Source of the DNA: Shewanella pealeana ATCC 700345
Lineage (GTDB): Bacteria; Pseudomonadota; Gammaproteobacteria; Enterobacterales; Shewanellaceae
Direction: 5' to 3'
Assembly (NCBI RefSeq): GCF_000018285.1
Contig: NC_009901.1
Span: forward strand, 5,068,501-5,132,500
DNA length: 64,000 nt
Shown: piece after piece, positions 52,726 through 61,695 of the stretch
How the letters are laid out: each line of letters begins with the position of its first letter
How positions within the stretch are numbered: position 1 is the first letter of the stretch
Position numbers and translations under genes: made by a program
Notes under the pieces: model-generated
Told to the model about the DNA's origin: nothing
What the model saw: the letters and a program-made list of their open reading frames with translations, nothing else
Database searches by the model: none

Positions 52726-52911
52726 ATGAAAGTAAGCCAACAATTTACCTATTTAAAACGTACAGCTATTGGGGTGAATATGCTTGCCGTTCTGAGTATC
52801 TCGCTTGGCCATAGCAATGGCCTCTTCTTGCTTTTAGGGACAATCATGTTTTGGGGACTATTCTTGGCTACTGCGTTAGAGGAGCTTATTCAGGAAAAAA
52901 GAAAGGAATAA
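52726..52911 (+). CDS. Small membrane protein of unknown function, 61 residues
   Basis: ATG 52726 follows AAGGA by 5 bases. The product has a basic start (MKVSQQFTYLKRTA) and a long hydrophobic stretch (IGVNMLAVLSISLGHSNGLFLLLGTIMFWGLFLATALEEL) that fits two TM helices with a short loop, then a charged tail QEKRKE. Longer in-frame starts upstream to 52612 are poor. I do not recognise a family. It lies between the IS-related repeat and the gpsA terminator. Confidence 0.6.
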   Translation: MKVSQQFTYLKRTAIGVNMLAVLSISLGHSNGLFLLLGTIMFWGLFLATALEELIQEKRKE

Positions 52912-52940
52912 CTGACCGGTATTACGGTCGTGAAAACAAA

Positions 52941-52966
52941 AAAACCGAAGCTAGGCTTCGGTTTTT
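52941..52966. terminator. Bidirectional terminator downstream of gpsA
   Basis: AAAACCGAAG and CTTCGGTTTTT pair around CTAGG-type loop bases, with A/T runs on both sides. It separates the small membrane-protein ORF and gpsA. The bases TGAAAACAAAAA just before it resemble the end of the 40-bp repeat found at 11721 and 32106. Confidence 0.85.
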
Positions 52967-53005
52967 AATCTACTAAATGAATTATTCAGTCTATTAGCAG
53001 TAAAA

Positions 53006-54025
53006 CTATTCTGCCGACGATGTCTCAGACTTCTTCTCACGGCTGAGTAGCTCTTTAGCTGCATCAACTGGAGACTTGCCCTTATACAAGACTTGGTAAA
53101 CCTGTTCGGTGATAGGCATCTCGACGCCTAAACGCTTAGCTAGCGTGTAGACCTCTTTAGTGTTGCGATAACCTTCAACCACTTGACCAATTTCGTCTTG
53201 TGCGGTTTCAACATCTGAGCCTTTGCCCAATGCTAAACCAAAGCGACGGTTACGTGACTGATTGTCGGTACAAGTCAGTACCAAGTCACCCAAGCCAGCC
53301 ATCCCCATAAAGGTTGAGGCTTGCGCACCCATAGCTTCACCAAGACGGGTCAACTCAACTAAGCCGCGAGTAATTAGTGCTGTTCTTGCATTCGCACCAA
53401 AACCGATACCGTCTGATAAGCCTGCGCCAATCGCGATAACGTTTTTAACTGCGCCGCCAAGCTGTAGACCAATAAAGTCGTCATTGGCGTATACACGCAG
53501 ACGCTTAGGGCTGTGTAACAGCTCGACCAAATCCTTAGTAAACTGAGGATCGGTACCTGCAATCGAAATCGCAGTTGGCATACCGGCAGCTAACTCTTTG
53601 GCAAAAGTCGGGCCCGATAACACGGCAAGAGGAAACTCATCGCCAATGGCTTCACGGGCAACATCTTGTATTAAGCGGCCAGTTTCAGGCTCTAGACCTT
53701 TAGTGGCCCACACAATACGCGAATCTTTGCGTAACAGCGGTTTTGCTTGAGTCAGCACTAATCCAAAAACATGACTAGGTACAACCACTAGCACATTGTT
53801 AGATGCCGCTAATGCTGTTGCTAAGTCCGCTTCTGGGATCAGTAAGTCTGGTAATGGAATACCTGGCAAAAACGCTTCGTTGGACTTGTCGTTTTTCAGG
53901 TTTTCTATGTGCTCGGGTTCGTGGCCCCAAAGCATGGTTCTGTGGCCATTGCTCGCTAAAGAAATGGCAAGGGCGGTCCCGTAAGAGCCCGCCCCCAGTA
54001 CCGTAATGTCGGCAGTGTTTTTCAT
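53006..54025 (-). CDS. gpsA: NAD(P)-dependent glycerol-3-phosphate dehydrogenase
   Basis: The 339-residue product reduces dihydroxyacetone phosphate to sn-glycerol 3-phosphate for phospholipid synthesis. It has the Rossmann motif [13 protein letters not shown] at the N-terminus, the [17 protein letters not shown] motif near 140, the catalytic Lys in [16 protein letters not shown] near 190 and the [18 protein letters not shown] signature near 215. The frame runs upstream to 54109, but ATG 54025 (MKNTADITV), 4 bp after the secB stop, is the likely start. Order yibN-secB-gpsA matches E. coli, minus grxC. Confidence 0.97.
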   Translation of the reverse strand: MKNTADITVLGAGSYGTALAISLASNGHRTMLWGHEPEHIENLKNDKSNEAFLPGIPLPDLLIPEADLATALAASNNVLVVVPSHVFGLVLTQAKPLLRKDSRIVWATKGLEPETGRLIQDVAREAIGDEFPLAVLSGPTFAKELAAGMPTAISIAGTDPQFTKDLVELLHSPKRLRVYANDDFIGLQLGGAVKNVIAIGAGLSDGIGFGANARTALITRGLVELTRLGEAMGAQASTFMGMAGLGDLVLTCTDNQSRNRRFGLALGKGSDVETAQDEIGQVVEGYRNTKEVYTLAKRLGVEMPITEQVYQVLYKGKSPVDAAKELLSREKKSETSSAE

Positions 54026-54029
54026 GCGA

Positions 54030-54515
54030 TTAAGCGTTAGCTTCTTCTGCTGGTGCTTCAGCTGCAGCAGCTTGACGCTGTTGAACATACTGAGCAAATA
54101 GTGCGTCAAAGTTAACTGGCGCTAGGTTAAGTTGTGGGAAAGTACCACGGCTTACTAGGCTACCAATTGCTTCACGAGCATATGGGAAAAGAACGTTAGG
54201 GCAGTATGCACCTAGAGAGTGAGCTAGCTGCTGTTCAGTTAGACCAGCGATAGCGAAGATACCCGCTTGCTGAACTTCACATAAGAATGCTGTTTCTTCG
54301 CCGTTCTTAGCTGTAACAGTCAAAGACAGTACAACTTCATATACGTCATCAGATAGTTTGTTGCTGCGAGTATCTAGATCAAGCTTAACTTCTGGGTTCC
54401 ACTCTTTCTGAAAAACAGCTGGGCTGTTTGGTGTTTCAAAAGAGATATCTTTTGTGTAAACACGTTGAATATTGAATTGTGGACCTTGTTGTTCGTTGTT
54501 TGCTACTTCAGCCAT
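54030..54515 (-). CDS. secB: Protein-export chaperone SecB
   Basis: The 161-residue product keeps precursor proteins unfolded and hands them to SecA. Visible are [19 protein letters not shown] near the N-terminus, the central [25 protein letters not shown] and [36 protein letters not shown] near 112-148, all hallmarks of the family, plus an Ala-rich acidic tail. It is cytoplasmic, a homotetramer in the known examples. It sits 4 bp before gpsA in the same operon. Confidence 0.97.
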   Translation of the reverse strand: MAEVANNEQQGPQFNIQRVYTKDISFETPNSPAVFQKEWNPEVKLDLDTRSNKLSDDVYEVVLSLTVTAKNGEETAFLCEVQQAGIFAIAGLTEQQLAHSLGAYCPNVLFPYAREAIGSLVSRGTFPQLNLAPVNFDALFAQYVQQRQAAAAEAPAEEANA

Positions 54516-54739
54516 ACTATCCTACCTTAAAATTAATGAGGCTACTTCAAAAGAGCCAGTCTCAGGGCTTGGCAAGCTTGATCTTAAACCAATTTGCTGT
54601 CCCCATTTTTGATTTATTTAGTCAACAGACGCTTTTTTGGAGGGGAAGCCCCTCAGTTCAATGCCGGTAACCACAATAAGTTGAGAGCTAACACTCTAAT
54701 CAATTACTCAACAAAAAAGCAATGGCTACACCGACACTT

Positions 54740-55174
54740 CTATCTTTTGCTTTTTGAAACAGGCAAATTATTTGACTGCCATTCACCCATACCACCTTTC
54801 AGATTGCTCACGTTTTCAAAACCGTGCTTAATCATCAGCTGAGCAGCTTGAGACGAAGTCATGCCAGCGTTGCATACCATTATAATGGGACTGGCTTTTG
54901 AGTTTTCAAGGGTAGAAAGCTGATTATTTTTTATATCGGCTAGTGGCACGTTGATAGCACCTACGATATGACCCTTCTTAAATTCTTCTTTTCCGCGCAC
55001 ATCAACGACTTTGGCGTCTTGCTTGTTCATCATCATAGTTGCTTCTTGATGATTAACATTTTTCACTTTAGAAACACTTGTCTTAATCGTTACGACGATA
55101 ACACCGATAAACAAACCAACCCAAGCCACGCTTAACATAGGGTTCGCTTTAAAAAATTCCATATATTCTTGCAT
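54740..55174 (-). CDS. Membrane-anchored rhodanese-domain protein (YibN-like)
   Basis: The product is about 144 residues: one N-terminal TM (about 13-33, PMLSVAWVGLFIGVIVVTI), then a rhodanese domain with AKVVDVRGKEEFKKGHI and the active-site loop VCNAGMTSSQAAQLM, where Cys is present. It is close to E. coli YibN. The longer frame to 55348 lacks a ribosome site; ATG 55174 (MQEYMEF) is preferred. The 224-bp gap to secB contains a hairpin (GGAGGGG/CCCCTC near 54650) and no gene; E. coli has grxC here. Confidence 0.9.
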   Translation of the reverse strand: MQEYMEFFKANPMLSVAWVGLFIGVIVVTIKTSVSKVKNVNHQEATMMMNKQDAKVVDVRGKEEFKKGHIVGAINVPLADIKNNQLSTLENSKASPIIMVCNAGMTSSQAAQLMIKHGFENVSNLKGGMGEWQSNNLPVSKSKR

Positions 55175-55412
55175 CGTTAACTGCCTACTATTTTTAGGGC
55201 CAAATATAATGAGGGCACAGAGTATACCACCGCTTGGTGCAGAATACAGAATGTTAGTCACGCTTGCCGTGACTCTTCGGCAGGTAAATAACAGCAATAG
55301 CGCAATCCGATAACGCCAATCTGGGTAAATGTCTTTATGCACGACCATAATTGGTAGTAATATTTAACCAATTCTGATTTCAATTTTATTTTTTAAACTT
55401 AAAGGTACTACC

Positions 55413-56957
55413 ATGACGACACGCAAACGCCCGCTGGCACTGCTGATCCTCGATGGCTGGGGTTACCGTGAAAACACACAAAAAAATGCTGTTTTTCATG
55501 CCAACACACCGGTTCTTGACCAGTTAAATGCCAAATATCCAAATAGTTTAATCTCAGGTTCTGGCATCGATGTTGGTTTACCTGACGGCCAAATGGGTAA
55601 CTCTGAAGTCGGACACATCAACATTGGCTCTGGGCGCATCGTTTACCAAGAGCTAACTCGTATTAGCAAAGCTATCGATGATGGCGAGTTTGATACAAAC
55701 CCTGCACTAACCAAGGCTATCGATGATGCAATCGAGGTTAATGGTGCGGTCCACATCATGGGACTCTTATCGCCAGGTGGCGTTCACAGTCACCAAGATC
55801 ATATCGAAGCCATGTGCCGCCTTGCGGTAAAACGCGGCGCGAAAAAAGTCTACCTACACGCATTCTTAGATGGCCGCGATACACCGCCACGCAGCGCTAA
55901 ACCAGGCTTGGCTCACTTTGAAGAACTATTCAAATCCTTAGGTACAGGTCAAGTCGCATCTGTGATTGGTCGCTACTACGCGATGGACCGCGACAACCGC
56001 TGGGATCGCGTATCACAAGCCTATGAACTCATCACTGAAGGCAAAAGCCTGCACCAAAGTGCTACGGCAGTAGACGCAATTGAAGCCGCTTATACGCGTG
56101 ATGAGAATGATGAATTTGTTGGCAGCACAGTTATTCCAGATGCTCAGGGCAATATCGCTAAGCTTGTCGACAATGACGCACTGATTTTCATGAACTTCCG
56201 AGCCGATCGTGCTCGTCAAATTACCCGCAGCTTCGTCGATGCTGACTTTGATGGCTTCGAGCGAGCCGTTACACCGAAGATCAACTTCGTTATGTTGACC
56301 GAATATGCTGCCAACATTAAGGCCGCAATAGCTTATCCATCGAGTGACTTAGTTAATACCTTAGGCGAGACGCTGCAAGACAGAGATCTGACTCAGCTAC
56401 GTATCTCTGAAACTGAGAAGTATGCCCATGTCACTTTCTTCTTCAACGGTGGTAAAGAGGAGCCGTTCAAGGGTGAAGATCGCATTCTGATCCAGTCTCC
56501 AAAAGTCGCGACCTACGACCTGCAGCCAGAGATGAGTTCTACCGAATTAACCGACAAGCTCGTTGCGGCCATCGAGTCAACCGAGTATGACGTCATCATC
56601 TGTAACTATCCTAACGGTGATATGGTTGGCCACACGGGCAATTTCGATGCGGCAGTTAAAGCCTGTGAAGCCGTCGATACCTGCATTGGTCGCGTTGTCG
56701 AAGCGCTAGAAAAAGTGGGGGGTGAGTGTTTAATTACTGCCGATCACGGTAATGCCGAGCAGATGACGGATGAGTCTACAGGTCAAGCTCACACCGCACA
56801 CACCAGCGAATTAATACCGTTAATCTATGTCGGGCGTGATGCAGAGATAGAAAATGGCGGTCGTTTAAGTGATTTAGCGCCGACTATGTTAACCTTGATG
56901 GGACAAGACGTACCTGAAGAGATGACAGGTCGCTCAATTATAAAACTCAAAGAGTAA
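55413..56957 (+). CDS. gpmM: Cofactor-independent (2,3-BPG-independent) phosphoglycerate mutase
   Basis: The 514-residue member of the alkaline phosphatase superfamily interconverts 3- and 2-phosphoglycerate with two Mn2+ ions. Metal and catalytic motifs are intact: [10 protein letters not shown] (Asp14), [14 protein letters not shown] (catalytic Ser), HGDRP-type [42 protein letters not shown] and [11 protein letters not shown]. Length is normal. It is divergent from the yibN-like gene. The next gene starts 10 bp after its stop, so the block to yibQ-like is probably one operon. The ribosome site is AAAGG. Confidence 0.98.
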   Translation: MTTRKRPLALLILDGWGYRENTQKNAVFHANTPVLDQLNAKYPNSLISGSGIDVGLPDGQMGNSEVGHINIGSGRIVYQELTRISKAIDDGEFDTNPALTKAIDDAIEVNGAVHIMGLLSPGGVHSHQDHIEAMCRLAVKRGAKKVYLHAFLDGRDTPPRSAKPGLAHFEELFKSLGTGQVASVIGRYYAMDRDNRWDRVSQAYELITEGKSLHQSATAVDAIEAAYTRDENDEFVGSTVIPDAQGNIAKLVDNDALIFMNFRADRARQITRSFVDADFDGFERAVTPKINFVMLTEYAANIKAAIAYPSSDLVNTLGETLQDRDLTQLRISETEKYAHVTFFFNGGKEEPFKGEDRILIQSPKVATYDLQPEMSSTELTDKLVAAIESTEYDVIICNYPNGDMVGHTGNFDAAVKACEAVDTCIGRVVEALEKVGGECLITADHGNAEQMTDESTGQAHTAHTSELIPLIYVGRDAEIENGGRLSDLAPTMLTLMGQDVPEEMTGRSIIKLKE

Positions 56958-56967
56958 TAGTTAACAA

Positions 56968-58101
56968 TTGAACATTCGATTTTTTATCAAAGCCAGCATT
57001 ATTGCTGGCTTTCTATCGCTTCCTTTAACGGTTAATGCGACCGATCTTGAGCGCCGCCAGTCTGAGCTTAAATCTATCCAAGCCCAGATTAACAAGCAGC
57101 AATCAGAGGTTAAAAACACCAGTAAGCAAAGGGAGCGATTAGTCTCTTTATTAAAAGCTGATGAAAAAGCGATTGCTCAAGCGGCAAGAAAAGTAAACAC
57201 GACCAAGCAAGACTTAGCCAAAACAGATAAGAAAATTGCAGAGCTAAGCACTAAACAAGCTCAATTAGAAAAGCTGAAAACCGCACAACAGAAATCTCTG
57301 TCAAATCAACTTGCAAGTGCCTATTTGGCTGGCAATCACGATTACAGCAAAATGCTGTTAAATCAGCAGTCTCCTGCAAGTATAGAGCGCCTACTGGCTT
57401 ATTACGAATACTTGAATAACGCTCGTATCGATTCGATAGAACAATTGCAAACGACCTTGAAAGAGTTAGACCAAATTCAAGCGGATCAGCAAGAACAGCA
57501 AAGCCGTCTTAATAAGCTGGTACTCGACCGACAGCAGCAAGCTAAAAAGCTAAGCCAAGAGCAGTCACAAAGACAAAGTACTCTTACGCAACTACAGAGA
57601 ACATTAAGCAGCAGCGGCGCAAAGTTAGAACAACTTCAAATAGAAGAAGCTAGCCTTAAGCGAGTAGTAGAACAAGCAGTTACCGCTATGAAAAATAATC
57701 CTTCTTACGAGGGATTATCAAGCCGCAAGAAACTCAATTGGCCAGCTAACGGACGCATAAGATCAGCCTTCGGTAGTAAGCGATCTGGGCAAGTAAAATG
57801 GAAAGGTGTCATCATTTCAGCCGATGAAGGACAAAATGTAAGCGCGATTGCTGGCGGTAAAGTTATTTACGCCGACTGGCTACGCGGTTTCGGTATGGTT
57901 TTAGTCGTCGATCACGGTAAAGGTTACATGAGCCTATACGGCCATGCACAGGCCTTACTCAAGAATGCGGGCGACTCGGTTAGTAAGGGCGAGTCGATTG
58001 CTTTGGTCGGACGTTCGGGTGGACAGACCGAGCCTGGCCTATACTTTGAGGTAAGGCATAAGGGGCAAGCTGTCGATCCTGCAAGATATTGCAAACGTTA
58101 G
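56968..58101 (+). CDS. EnvC-like murein hydrolase activator
   Basis: The 377-residue product starts at TTG 56968 and has a signal peptide (NIRFFIKASIIAGFLSLPLTVNA). Coiled coil covers about residues 25-245, followed by a LytM/M23 domain. The catalytic residues are degenerate: the first metal His is Lys in VKWKGVIISAD, and the later HxH/HFE-type sites read YGHAQA and YFEVRH. That is how EnvC works: it activates amidases at the septum and does not cut itself (established for EnvC). It sits between gpmM and ctp, as in many gammaproteobacteria. Confidence 0.92.
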   Translation: MNIRFFIKASIIAGFLSLPLTVNATDLERRQSELKSIQAQINKQQSEVKNTSKQRERLVSLLKADEKAIAQAARKVNTTKQDLAKTDKKIAELSTKQAQLEKLKTAQQKSLSNQLASAYLAGNHDYSKMLLNQQSPASIERLLAYYEYLNNARIDSIEQLQTTLKELDQIQADQQEQQSRLNKLVLDRQQQAKKLSQEQSQRQSTLTQLQRTLSSSGAKLEQLQIEEASLKRVVEQAVTAMKNNPSYEGLSSRKKLNWPANGRIRSAFGSKRSGQVKWKGVIISADEGQNVSAIAGGKVIYADWLRGFGMVLVVDHGKGYMSLYGHAQALLKNAGDSVSKGESIALVGRSGGQTEPGLYFEVRHKGQAVDPARYCKR

Positions 58102-58134
58102 ACCATATAACCCCTTAAGATATAAGGGGTTAAT

Positions 58135-59340
58135 ATGTCACTGTACATACGCTATTTTTGTTGCCTCGCGGCGGGGCTCGCTCTGGGTTTGTCTATCACC
58201 CTGTCAGGGCAAGAGCACACGCAACAATATAAGTCTCATATAAGTTATCCAGTTCTTCTCGATATTATCGACACTGTAGAAACTTATTACGTGCAAAAAC
58301 TCACTGAAGAGGAGCTTATCGAAGCCGCCATAGAAGGTATTTTCAATAAGCTCGATCCCTACTCAAGCTTCCTCGACAGACAAACCTTCGCCAGCATGCA
58401 AGAAATGAACAATGGTGAGTATTTCGGTTTTGGTGTCGAAATCGCAACAGACAACGACCAGATCACCATAGTCACGCCGTTTGCTGAGTCTCCTGCCGAA
58501 GCCGCAGGAATAAAACCCGGTGACCGTGTATTAAAGCTCAATAAGCAGCTGGTTACCGCTGAAAAGCTAGAAAGCATGCTCAATGAGATTAAACAACACA
58601 GCTTAAATAACCGACCTATCGAGCTTGAAATGGTGAGAGCCAACTCAAACACTCATTACTCTGTCACTCTAAGCCCAACTCTAATTGCCATTCACTCAAT
58701 AGAAGCAGAGATCCTTGATAATAAAATTGGTTATATTCGCCTTTCTAGCTTTCAGGAAAACACGACTCAAGAGCTGGTAAAGCAGTTGTCTCTCTGGCAT
58801 CCGCAGCAGCTTAACGGAATTATTCTGGATCTAAGAAATAACCCCGGCGGGCTGCTAGATCAAGCCATTACGATAGCAGACCTCTTCCTAGATAAAGGCC
58901 GCATCGTAGCGACAGAGGGGCGCTTCTTCGACGCTAACTCTGACTATTACGCCTCACCACAAACCATGGCAACAAATATCCCTATGTCAGTATTAATCAA
59001 CAAGGGATCGGCCTCAGCCTCAGAAGTACTCGCCGCCGCACTGCAAGATAATGGTCGAGCACAATTAATAGGACAAACCAGCTTCGGCAAAGGCACCATA
59101 CAAAGTCTGATCCCGACCCTTATGAATGGTAATGCGATTAAGCTCACCATCGCAAAATACACCACTCCAAATGGCAATGATATTCACTTAAAAGGTATTG
59201 AACCAGATATAAAAATTGAATTAGAAGCTGTATCGGATAGTGAAAGTATGCCTATAATCGAGACAAATTCACTCCGTGAGTCCGTTGCACAAGACAAATT
59301 AGTCAACTCGGCGATTGCATGGATTAAAGCAGAAAAATAA
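58135..59340 (+). CDS. Carboxy-terminal processing protease (S41, Ctp family)
   Basis: The 401-residue product has a signal or anchor sequence (about 8-25), a PDZ domain (about 95-170, GEYFGFGVEIA to NNRPIEL) and the S41 catalytic region. The catalytic Ser is in NKGSASASEVLAAALQD and the Lys in GQTSFGKGTIQSL. It is a periplasmic protease that cleaves C-termini of substrates. The LDPYSSFLD motif near 72 is the family hallmark. It lies 33 bp after the envC-like gene and 6 bp before the yibQ-like gene. Confidence 0.94.
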   Translation: MSLYIRYFCCLAAGLALGLSITLSGQEHTQQYKSHISYPVLLDIIDTVETYYVQKLTEEELIEAAIEGIFNKLDPYSSFLDRQTFASMQEMNNGEYFGFGVEIATDNDQITIVTPFAESPAEAAGIKPGDRVLKLNKQLVTAEKLESMLNEIKQHSLNNRPIELEMVRANSNTHYSVTLSPTLIAIHSIEAEILDNKIGYIRLSSFQENTTQELVKQLSLWHPQQLNGIILDLRNNPGGLLDQAITIADLFLDKGRIVATEGRFFDANSDYYASPQTMATNIPMSVLINKGSASASEVLAAALQDNGRAQLIGQTSFGKGTIQSLIPTLMNGNAIKLTIAKYTTPNGNDIHLKGIEPDIKIELEAVSDSESMPIIETNSLRESVAQDKLVNSAIAWIKAEK

Positions 59341-59346
59341 AAACCT

Positions 59347-60102
59347 GTGCGCTATTTTCTATTATTGATATTTTTGTTGTTACCGAGCGCTAGTGTATTC
59401 GCCAGCCAAATTGCCATCATCATTGATGATATTGGATATCGTCAATCTGATAAAGCAGTGCTGAGCCTGCCAGCCAATATCACTCTTTCTATATTACCGC
59501 ATACGCCATTAGGAAAAGATCTCGCCTCAAAGGCCTATATCCAGGGGAATGAGATCTTAGTACACCTACCTATGCAGGCGCTAAATGGTAAGACTATTGG
59601 ACCCGGTGCTCTCACCAATACAATGTCTGAAATCAAGTTCAAGGCCCAAGTTGAGGACTCGATTAATAGCGTGCCCCATGCTAGCGGCGCCAACAACCAT
59701 ATGGGCAGTTTCTTAACCCAGTTAAATGAGCCTATGCGCTGGGTAATGGAGTCACTACGGCAGCACAATATCTATTTCATCGACAGCATGACGACCAAAT
59801 ATACCCGTGCAGGCATAGTTGCAGAATCTATGGGGATACCAATATTAAGAAGGGAGATATTTTTAGATAATGATAGGTCGCAATCAGGATTAGAAAAGCA
59901 GTTTAAGCATGCTATATCATTAGCGCACGCTAAGGGCAAAATAGTTGTTATTGCACACCCATACCCAGAAACAATCGCTTTCCTTACCAAAAACTTACAG
60001 CGTTTGGCGAATGCAAATATCGAGTTGGTACACACATCGCAACTAGTATCGCCACATGTGAACTCAGAAGTTTCGGCTAAACAGGTGTTATTGCAGGATT
60101 GA
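59347..60102 (+). CDS. Divergent polysaccharide deacetylase (YibQ-like)
   Basis: The 251-residue product has a signal peptide (RYFLLLIFLLLPSASVFASQ) and GTG start. Motifs are IAIIIDDIGYRQSDKAVLSLP (the family's IDD metal-binding region), ILVHLPMQALNGKTIGPGAL, ANNHMGSFLTQL and IVVIAHPYPETIAFL. These are the YibQ/DUF610 family traits; biochemical activity is unproven for most members. It is the last gene of the gpmM-envC-ctp-yibQ set. Its 3' end overlaps the convergent nsrR by 15 bp. Confidence 0.92.
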   Translation: MRYFLLLIFLLLPSASVFASQIAIIIDDIGYRQSDKAVLSLPANITLSILPHTPLGKDLASKAYIQGNEILVHLPMQALNGKTIGPGALTNTMSEIKFKAQVEDSINSVPHASGANNHMGSFLTQLNEPMRWVMESLRQHNIYFIDSMTTKYTRAGIVAESMGIPILRREIFLDNDRSQSGLEKQFKHAISLAHAKGKIVVIAHPYPETIAFLTKNLQRLANANIELVHTSQLVSPHVNSEVSAKQVLLQD

Positions 60103-60537
60103 GATTGATAGATCAGGTAGCAGAGATTTTAACTCCTGCTTATTAGTGACAATCATATCTAAGGTATAGCCATCTAAAACCGCTAAATAAGCATTCACTG
60201 CATCGGCTAACGCTCCCCTAAGCTTACAAGCTGGTGTAAACAGGCAGTATGGCTTACTACAATCAATTGGCGCCAAAGAATTTTCTAGCGCTCGAACGAC
60301 TTGGCCAATATTTATTTCAGAAGCTGGTTTAGCTAGTTTAAAGCCACCACTCTTACCACGAACGGTTTGCAAATAGCCTAATTTCCCTAAGTGATGAACA
60401 ACCTTAGAGATGTGGTTAGCAGACAGATCGAATACTTCAGTGATTTCAGCAATACGGAAGAGCGACTCACGCTCTGAATGCAATGCCAAATACATCAGCG
60501 TTCTTAAGCCATAATCTGTGTAACGAGTTAACTGCAT
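60088..60537 (-). CDS. nsrR: Nitric-oxide-sensing Rrf2-family repressor
   Basis: The 149-residue protein has an N-terminal winged helix (RYTDYGLRTLMYLALHSERES, ANHISKVVHHLGKLGYLQTVRGKSGGFKLAKP) and three cysteines at 93, 98 and 104 in DCSKPYCLFTPACKLRGAL. The spacing and the CxxxxC...TPAC motif match NsrR rather than IscR. NsrR holds an Fe-S cluster that NO destroys, releasing repression of NO-detoxifying genes. The 50-bp gap to the cysteine-cluster gene upstream is short, so co-transcription is possible. Confidence 0.92.
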   Translation of the reverse strand: MQLTRYTDYGLRTLMYLALHSERESLFRIAEITEVFDLSANHISKVVHHLGKLGYLQTVRGKSGGFKLAKPASEINIGQVVRALENSLAPIDCSKPYCLFTPACKLRGALADAVNAYLAVLDGYTLDMIVTNKQELKSLLPDLSISILQ

Positions 60538-60587
60538 TGATTAACAATCCGTAAAGTAAATATTTGAAAGGCTCTAAAAAAGCATTA

Positions 60588-60842
60588 TCAAGCGTTAGTA
60601 GCCGCTTCTAAAGAGCTAATTAACCACAGAGCTTCTGTATCAGTCTTGCCACAAACATCTTCGGTAGCCGCAAATAACCCACATACTGCTGGTCGCTGTG
60701 TTTGCCCGAACAGTTTACATAAGTTGCTATCATCTAGCTGTATACACCTAATCCCAGCAGGCTTGCCTTCTGGCATTCCGGGGATAGCTGTGGTGATAGA
60801 TGGCGCAATACAGCATGCACCGCAGCCCAAACGACAATTCAT
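60588..60842 (-). CDS. YkgJ-family zinc/iron-chelating cysteine-cluster protein
   Basis: The 84-residue product has eight cysteines at 3, 7, 10, 11, 33, 42, 54 and 64. MNCRLGCGACCIAPSITTAIPGMPEGKPAG and IRCIQLDDSNLCKLFG are the YkgJ/UPF0153 signature. Members are thought to chelate Zn/Fe, with no settled role. It lies directly upstream of nsrR in the same direction, which hints at a link to metal or NO stress (inference). No signal peptide. Confidence 0.88.
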   Translation of the reverse strand: MNCRLGCGACCIAPSITTAIPGMPEGKPAGIRCIQLDDSNLCKLFGQTQRPAVCGLFAATEDVCGKTDTEALWLISSLEAATNA

Positions 60843-61023
60843 CTTATAACCTTAGTTCTTACGGCACTCATTATAACTCTATAAACTGATTGAGAGTTGT
60901 ACGACTTCACATACTATACAACAAGGCGACAATCAGTTTGTAAATCCGTGATCAGTGTATACAATTCTGATTGAACTTTTTACAAAATGCTAAACTTAAC
61001 TTTCATCAAAACAAAAATGAAAA
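60843..61023. other. Promoter region of the cysteine-cluster/nsrR genes
   Basis: This is an AT-rich, gene-free stretch between ATG 60842 and the first downstream terminator of the rRNA operon. It should hold the promoter of the minus-strand ykgJ-like/nsrR genes. No RNA gene or coding ORF is visible. An AT-rich run GTATACAATTCTGATTGAAC near 60957 has no clear partner box. Confidence 0.4.
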
Positions 61024-61064
61024 AAGCCCTAACACTCTTATATAAACAAGAAGTATTAGGGCTT
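61024..61064 (-). terminator. rRNA-operon distal terminator 3
   Basis: AAGCCCTAA and TTAGGGCTT are exact arms, and on the minus strand the stem is followed by T-rich sequence (CTTTTTTCATTTT). Confidence 0.65.
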
Positions 61065-61079
61065 ATCGTAATGCTGAAC

Positions 61080-61109
61080 GAAAGCCTCTACATTTCTGTA
61101 GAGGCTTTC
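61080..61109. terminator. rRNA-operon distal hairpin 2
   Basis: GAAAGCCTCTACA pairs with TGTAGAGGCTTTC. Nearly the same stem recurs at 61231-61259, and the bases after it (TCTTAATGTT versus TCTTTATGTT) also match, so the unit is duplicated. Confidence 0.6.
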
Positions 61110-61230
61110 GTCTTAATGTTTGTGGGTGAGTACAGCGATAGCTGTGAGCTTACGAACGCAAAGTGAAGCGTAGCTGGGGCGGATTCATCCGCGACGTCAC
61201 GACTAAATTAATAAATATTACAAAACGAAA

Positions 61231-61259
61231 AAAGCCTCTGCATTGCTGCAGAGGCTTTC
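61231..61259 (-). terminator. rRNA-operon distal terminator 1
   Basis: AAAGCCTCTGCA and TGCAGAGGCTTT form a strong stem. On the minus strand it is followed by TTTTTTCG and lies about 11 bp after the tRNA-Asp 3' end. Confidence 0.85.
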
Positions 61260-61269
61260 ATCTTTATGT

Positions 61270-61346
61270 TGGCGGAGCGGACGGGACTCGAACCCGCGAC
61301 CCCCGGCGTGACAGGCCGGTATTCTAACCAACTGAACTACCGCTCC
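61270..61346 (-). tRNA. tRNA-Asp (anticodon GTC)
   Basis: On the minus strand the sequence starts GGAGCGGTAGTTCAGTTGG, with the anticodon loop CCTGTCACG, a T arm GCGGGTTCGAGTCCCGT and a 3' CCA encoded after discriminator G. The cloverleaf pairs fully (acceptor GGAGCGG with CCGCTCC). It lies downstream of the 5S gene in the same rRNA operon. Confidence 0.97.
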
Positions 61347-61445
61347 TTTAGCAAATTGCTTACGCATTATGCTAAATTCTTTTTAAGTCGCTAGCTTGTC
61401 AGGGCTAGGAGACTCGCTTTTCTCTATGAGTAAAGCAATGTTTAG

Positions 61446-61564
61446 CGCCTGGAAATGACCTACTCTCACATGGGGAGACCCCACACTACCATCGGCGATA
61501 TTGCGTTTCACTTCTGAGTTCGGAATGGATTCAGGTGGTGCCACAACTCTATGGTTTCCAGACA
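61446..61564 (-). rRNA. rrf: 5S ribosomal RNA
   Basis: The minus strand runs from TGTCTGGAAACCATAGAGTT at 61564 to ATTTCCAGGC near 61447. The ends pair (CTGGAAA with TTTCCAG). It contains the conserved CCGAACTCAGAAGTGAAACG loop E/III region. The ends are estimated to within a few bases. It lies about 100 bp from tRNA-Asp and about 130 bp from the 23S gene. Confidence 0.95.
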
Positions 61565-61695
61565 AATTTGGTAAATTTAGAAAGCTGGACTCGCTATGCA
61601 AGTCTTAATAAATTGAGTTCGAACACACATTAAGTGTTTTCTAATTCTGGTTTCTACAAGAAACATAGTTAACTCATAAAACCCATCAGGGTTGT

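Noticed and set aside
61110..61230. Possible degenerate second tRNA between tandem hairpins
   Set aside because: I could not fold a cloverleaf or find an anticodon arm or T arm. Only the flanking hairpin duplication is supported, so no tRNA is called.
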